Assembly: GCA_023055425.1 (NCBI GenBank)
Contig: JALGPY010000033.1
Location: forward strand, 2,660,908 to 2,724,907
Origin: Linanthus parryae
Lineage: Eukaryota; Streptophyta; Magnoliopsida; Ericales; Polemoniaceae
DNA length: 64,000 bases
Reading direction: 5' to 3'
Every line of letters starts with the position of its first letter. Within the stretch, counting starts at the first letter, position 1. The notes under the pieces were generated by a model. The model worked only from the letters and a program-made list of their open reading frames with translations, was not told the DNA's origin and ran no database searches. Made by a program: the position numbers and the translations under genes. Shown here piece after piece: positions 59,083 through 64,000 of this stretch.

Positions 59083-60390
59083 ATGGCATTGTTGCATAGG
59101 CCATATAAAATAAATGTTCCTGTCTATTACATAAATATCAAGAGGATTAAAATAAATGATTTAAATCCTTCTTATCTATGGCACTGTTGCCTAGGCCATA
59201 TAAACGAGAAATATGTATCTAGACTCCATAAGGATGGATTTATAAACTCATTTGATTTTGAATCATATGAGACTTGCGAGGCTTGTTTATTTGGAAAGAT
59301 GACAAACTCCCCTTTCAACAAGAAAGGTGAGAGGACTAGTGAGCAATTGGCGCTCATGCATACTGATGTATGTGGACCATTTTCCACGCCTTCCAGGGGT
59401 GGTTATGTCTACTTCATTACGTTTACTGATGATTTCTGTAGATATGGATTTGTGTACCTTATGAAGGCCAAATCCGAATCCTTTGAAAAGTTCAAAGAAT
59501 TCAAGAATGAAGTATAGATGAAACTTGACAAAAGTATCAAGGCTCTACGATCATATTGTGGGGGTTAATACTTGAGCCAAGAGTTTCACGACTATCTTAG
59601 AGAGTGTGGGATTTTGTCCCAACTCACTCCACCCGGAATGCCACAATGGTTTGGCGTGTTCGAGAGGAGGAATCGAACACTGTTGGGCATGGTTCAATCT
59701 ATGATGTGTTAGACTGATCTTCCATTATCATTTTAGGGCCACGCTCTATTGTGTGCAGCTTTCACCATAAACCGTGTTCCAACTAAATCGATGATGAAGA
59801 CTCCATATGAGATGTGGAGTGGGAGGCGTCCCACAATGTCCTTCATGAAGATTTGGGAATGAGATGTTTATGTAAAACGTTTACAGCCAGACAAGCTAGG
59901 GCCTAAGTCGGATAAATGCAAGTTTGTGGGATACCCTAAGGAAGCTAAGGGATATTACTTCTACATCCAACCGAGAACAAATTGTTTGTTGCTCGGACCG
60001 GCGTGTTTCTAGAAAGAGGATTTGCCTATAAAGGAGCAAGTGGGAGGAATGTTGAACTTGAAGAGGTTCAAGTACCACAAAGCATTGATCCTACTATGTA
60101 ACATGAACAGGAACCACAAGAAGTTGTGGAGCAGCCTGATCATGTAATACAAGAACTTCGTAGATCGAGTAAAGTGCGCCAGAAGCCAGAGAGGTATGGA
60201 CTTCTTGTGACTGATTCTATTGACACGTTGCTCATAGATGATTAGCCTACTACCTATGGAAAGGCCTTGAAAGGGCCGAACTCTCAGAAGTGGCTTCAGG
60301 CCATGAGATCTGAAATGTAATCCATGTATACCAACAAAGTATGGACTTTGGTTGAACCGTACGGTCCGAGTCGGTCTTCAAGAAGAACAC
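59083..60390 (+). pseudogene. Integrase of copia element 3
   Basis: 59,083-59,517 contains LWHCCLGHINEKYVSRLHKD, CEACLFGKMTNSPF, HTDVCGPF and FTDDFCRYGFVYLMKAKSES; a stop follows at 59,515. The rest (RNRTLLGMV, VGYPKEAKGYYFY) is readable only in shifting frames to about 60,390. A roughly 95-base direct duplication (59,064-59,110 against 59,160-59,205, CCTTCTTATCTATGGCA) precedes it. Confidence 0.8.
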
Positions 60391-60394
60391 CAAC

Positions 60395-61793
60395 ATGGAT
60401 GGTAATGTGCTTTCCTATAAGAGCCGATTGGTGGAAAAAAGATTTAGAAATATTCATGGTATAGAATATGATGAAACCTTTTCACCAGTCCCTATGAACA
60501 AATCCGTTCGAATCTTACTTGCTATCGCAGCTTATCATAATTATGAGATTTGGCAGATTGATGTCAAAACAGCATTTCTTTATGGAAACCTCCTCGAGGA
60601 TGTGTAAATGACACAACCTGAGGGTTTTGTGGATCCAATGCATGCAAATAAAGTCTACAAGCTGCAACGATCCATTTATGGATAAAAGCAAGCTTTTAGG
60701 AGTTGGAATCGAAGCTTTGATGAAGCACTAAGAACGAAGATGAATCTTGTGTTTACAAGAAGGTTTGTTGGAGCTCTGTTTCTTTTCAGGTGTTGTATGT
60801 AAATGACATACCACTCATTGGAAACGACATTCCTATGTTGCAATATGTTAAAGATTGGCTGGGAAAGTGTTTCTCAATGAAAGACTTAGGGAATGCAGCT
60901 TATATACTTGGTATCATTTAGAGATAGATCAAGGAAGCTTCTAGGCCTAAGTCAAAGTATATATATAGACAAGGTGTTGAATCAGTTCAACATGAAAGAT
61001 TCCAAGAAGGTATTGTTGCCCATGTCGCATGGGATCACCCTTTCGAAGGATGATTGTCCTTGCAATGAGATTGAGAAAGAACGCACGATTAGGGTTCCCT
61101 ATGTCTCAGCCATAGGATCCATCATGTACGCCATGTTGTGTACTAGACCAGATGTGTCATACGCATTGAGTATGACAAGTAGATATCAGTATAATCCGGG
61201 TGAGAGTAACTGGATTGCTGTCAAGAACATCCTCAAGTAATTGAGAAGAACTAAGGATGCATTCCTGATCTATGGAGGTGAGGAAGAGTTACGTGTAAGG
61301 GGATACACGGATGCAAACTTCCAAACCGACATAGTTAATTTCAGATTGCAGTCAGGATTGTTTTTTGCCTGAATGGAAAAGCGTTGAGCTAGACGAGTTC
61401 CGAGCAAGATACAGTTGTTGATTCTACAACTGAGGGTGAGTACATTGGTTCGAGTGGAACAACAAAGGAGGATTTTTCGATAAGGAAGTTGATCACTGAG
61501 CTTGGTGTGGTTCCTATTATTGGGGATCCAATAGAGTTGTATTGTGACAACACTGGAGCGATCTCACAATCCAAGGAACCCATGTCACACCAAAAATCCA
61601 AACACGTACTCAGGAAGTTCCATATTATTCGAGATATTATCGATAGAGGAGATGGGAAGATATGCAAGATTCCTACAGATGAGAATTTGTCAGATCCAAT
61701 TACGAAGCCGCTTGTTCAGCGCAAGCATGAAGGACACACTAGTTCTATTTGCATACGACATGCACCAGATTGGCTCTAGTGCAAGTGGGAGAC
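60395..61793 (+). pseudogene. RT and RNase H of copia element 3
   Basis: Fragments in order: 60,395-60,607 (YDETFSPVPMNKSVRILLAI, IWQIDVKTAFLYGNLLEDV), a disrupted catalytic region near 60,795 (VLYVNDIPLIGND; the YVDD motif reads YVND), 60,893-61,240 (IYIDKVLNQFNMKDSKKVLL, AIGSIMYAMLCTRPDVSYAL) and the RNase H end at 61,489-61,779 (LYCDNTGAISQSKEP, NLSDPITKPLVQRKHEG). The purine tract GTGGGAGAC at 61,785 leads into the 3' LTR. Confidence 0.82.
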
Positions 61794-63096
61794 TGTTGGA
61801 GTAGATGCCCTAGAGGCAATCTTATTTACTATGAACAATGTTTTGGCTAGAATAATCATTGTATTATTTATGGAGATATTTAATATAATGAAGTTCTTAG
61901 ATTAAAAATGTGTTTGTTTATCTTAAACATCCCTAGTCAATTATATTGATTAATTGGACGATCAACTATAGACTAGTATGGGATTGGTTTGATATGGAGA
62001 TCTCACGATCCAACACATGGGTATGCGTTAGGAGTAATGTCATACTGGATTGACCCACTTACGAGAAGGCTACATACAAGTTATGTATAGTCACAAGTGC
62101 TTCTCGTAGTGACAACGGTATTGTCATCCTTATACTTGAAGTCACTAGATCCTCTAGTTGTGGAGTATTATGTTTTGAGAGCGTCAAACGCTACACCGTG
62201 ACTGGGTAGCAATAAAGGCGCATATCGGAAACAATAGGAAGAAAGCTTCAAGATGGTAGTGATGTAGATAGAATTTTTCCCTCCCAAATAAAGAGAGAAA
62301 ATATCCGTGGCCACTCGAGGGTTAGTTCTTAGAGAATTTCTGGCCAGAAACAAATAATCAATATGGTATATTGATGTTATCTGCATGGATAAGACTATTC
62401 CCAGGATCGAGAAACTATGGATTCAATTTACGAGTTTGAACAAGGTTTTTCGGATTACTGACTATTTCTATTAGTTGGGTGGCATTAATGTGTTGCTAGA
62501 CACCGCTCTATGTTAGTAATAGTTACTACCAATTAAGTAAAAACCTATGGGGTCATGAGCCATATGGATTAACTAGACCTGGAAATGAATTAATATGATT
62601 AATTAATAGATGGATCAATACTCAACTAATTGCAAATTTAGTAGGACTAATTTGCAAGTTGGACTAATCTGTGTATGGACAGGATTAGGAGAGGGGCTAA
62701 TATGTAGTTAACAAGGAGTTGTTGGACTATATAAAGGAAACTCATAGCTTATTTTCTCACTAATGCTCATAACACATTGAGTGGGAGACAGAAAAGAGAG
62801 TAGAGAGCCATGACAAGGAATGCCCGAACACGACCCCCCCGGTCCGCCCCCTCAATTTTCGTCAGACTCTAGTAGGCGCGGCCTTGGGTGCTCGTTTCGC
62901 ATGATTCTTCTTCTTCCTTCTTCCACCAGTTTCTAGCACAAAACGTGGAGGAATGTAGAGCTTGATCGTAGGCCTGGAATATCTGTAGAGGCGCGAACAC
63001 TATTTTGTGTTTGAATTCATCCAAGGAGACAAACAAGGTATTTGATACTAAAACATTTACTATCCTTATGATGTCTCTTCCTGTGATCCTTGGAGG
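61794..63096 (+). repeat. 3' LTR of copia element 3 (interrupted)
   Basis: Starts TGTTGGAGTAGATGCCC and runs to CTGTGATCCTTGGAGG, where another LTR starts at 63,097. About 90 bases of the expected LTR end are not in the window. Confidence 0.85.
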
Positions 63097-64000
63097 TGTT
63101 GGAATAGGTGCCCTAGAGGCAATCTATATTTAGTATGAACAAATGTTTGGCTAGAACATTCATTTATTATTTATTGTGATATGTAATATAATGAAGTCCT
63201 TAGATACAATGTGTTGTTTACCTTAAATATCCCTAGTCCATTATATTGATTAACGGGATGACCAATTATAGACTATTATGTGGGTAGATTGATTTGGAGA
63301 TATCAAGTCTAACACATGGGTATGCATTAGGAGTAATGTCATACGGGATTGACCCACGACGAGAAGGGTACATTAGATTATGTCAAAGTCACAATCGCTT
63401 CTCGTAGTGCTAATGGTATTGTAATCCTTATACTTGAAGTCATTAGATACTCTAGTTGTGAAATATCGAGCTTTGATATTATCAAACGTTGCTACTTAAC
63501 CGGGTAACTATAAAGATAGTTATCGGGCATGATAGGAAGCAAGCTTAGAGTTCGTAGTGATGTACAGAGGATTTGTCTCTCCCACATAATGAGAGAAAAT
63601 ATCCATGGGCCACTTGAGGGATGGCGCTTATAGAATATCTGGCCAGACTCAGATAAATCAATATGGAGATATTGATGTCATATGCTCGCATAAGCATATT
63701 CCCAGGATCGAGAAACTATGGATTGGATATACGAGTGTGACTATTATGTCTCGTGTCCAATCCGGATATGGAGACAAAGGGATAACACATAACGTGAACA
63801 TTGGGCACAAGGTTTGTCAGATCACTGACCTACTTCTAATAGTTGGGTGGCATGGATGTGTTGCTTGACACCGCTCCATATTAGAAAATAGTTACTACCA
63901 ACTAAGTAGACACCTATGGTGTCACACACCGAATGGATTGAATTGGATATGGGTATTAATTAGTTGGAATAATTATTAAAAGGATCATAACGCAACCAAA
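63097..64000 (+). mobile_element. Another LTR of the same family, running off the window
   Basis: Starts TGTTGGAATAGGTGCCCTAG and continues to the end. It is closest to the two solo LTRs at 27.2-30.0 kb (shared GCCACTTGAGGGATGGCGC and AACATTGGGCACAAGG blocks, read on the opposite strand there). The expected 5-bp target duplicate would be GGAGG. Solo LTR or full element cannot be told. Confidence 0.85.

Larger units (their letters stand above)
55095..63096 (+). mobile_element. Ty1/copia element 3, decayed relative of element 2
   Basis: It has a 5'-truncated LTR (55,095-56,170), a primer binding site TGGTATTAGAGC (56,172), a leader, gag from 57,847, pol to about 61,780, and a 3' LTR from 61,794 that is cut at 63,096 by another insertion. 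The order and most motifs match element 2, but stops and frameshifts are much more common. It therefore inserted earlier. Confidence 0.88.

Overview
The window is plant nuclear DNA from a eudicot. It has GT-AG introns, a seven-exon lysine/histidine transporter gene, MITEs with textbook target-site duplications, and thick layers of Ty1/copia LTR retrotransposons. I see no tRNA, rRNA, CRISPR or bacterial-type operon. I cannot name the species.

Layout. Bases 1-13,600 are a gene-poor patchwork of short dispersed and tandem repeats with relics of host genes: two pieces of an arogenate dehydrogenase (tyrosine synthesis; about 2.81-3.0 kb and 3.4-4.06 kb), the C-terminal end of a 3-phosphoglycerate dehydrogenase (serine synthesis; 6.29-6.64 kb, minus) and an exon-2 fragment of a lysine/histidine transporter (about 10.93-11.05 kb, minus). 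This part also holds a six-copy repeat of about 147 bp (1.77-2.65 kb), a large foldback (7.31-7.76 kb) and a possible Helitron (from 11.47 kb). Bases 13.6-21.9 kb hold the only two genes that look intact, both on the minus strand: a two-exon ankyrin-repeat protein (669 aa) and an LHT-type amino-acid transporter (434 aa). Four MITEs with exact 8- or 9-bp target duplications lie at 22.5-23.1, 23.35-23.6, 42.5-43.3 and 43.4-43.6 kb.

From 24.2 kb to the end the DNA is almost all retrotransposon. Copia element 1 (about 24.2-41.5 kb) has been opened twice. At 27.2 kb it took an antisense solo LTR, which itself contains a second solo LTR; both have perfect 5-bp target duplications. At 31.2 kb it took copia element 2 (31,185-39,596), which is nearly full length with two similar LTRs. 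A minus-strand LINE fragment lies at 41.6-42.3 kb. A SIRE/Maximus-like copia element runs on the minus strand (44.6-54.0 kb) with gag, integrase, reverse transcriptase, RNase H and an extra downstream reading region. It carries an internal inverted duplication and a recurrent palindromic motif. Copia element 3 (about 54.8-63.1 kb) is a decayed relative of element 2, and its 3' LTR is interrupted at 63,097 by yet another related LTR that runs off the window.

The two intact genes show no evident functional link. All retrotransposon reading frames are broken, so none looks autonomous. I found no convincing new biological system. The most unusual structures are the template-switch-like inverted duplication in the SIRE-like element, its repeated CAAGGCTTTG-type motif, the nested solo LTRs and the 7.3-kb foldback.
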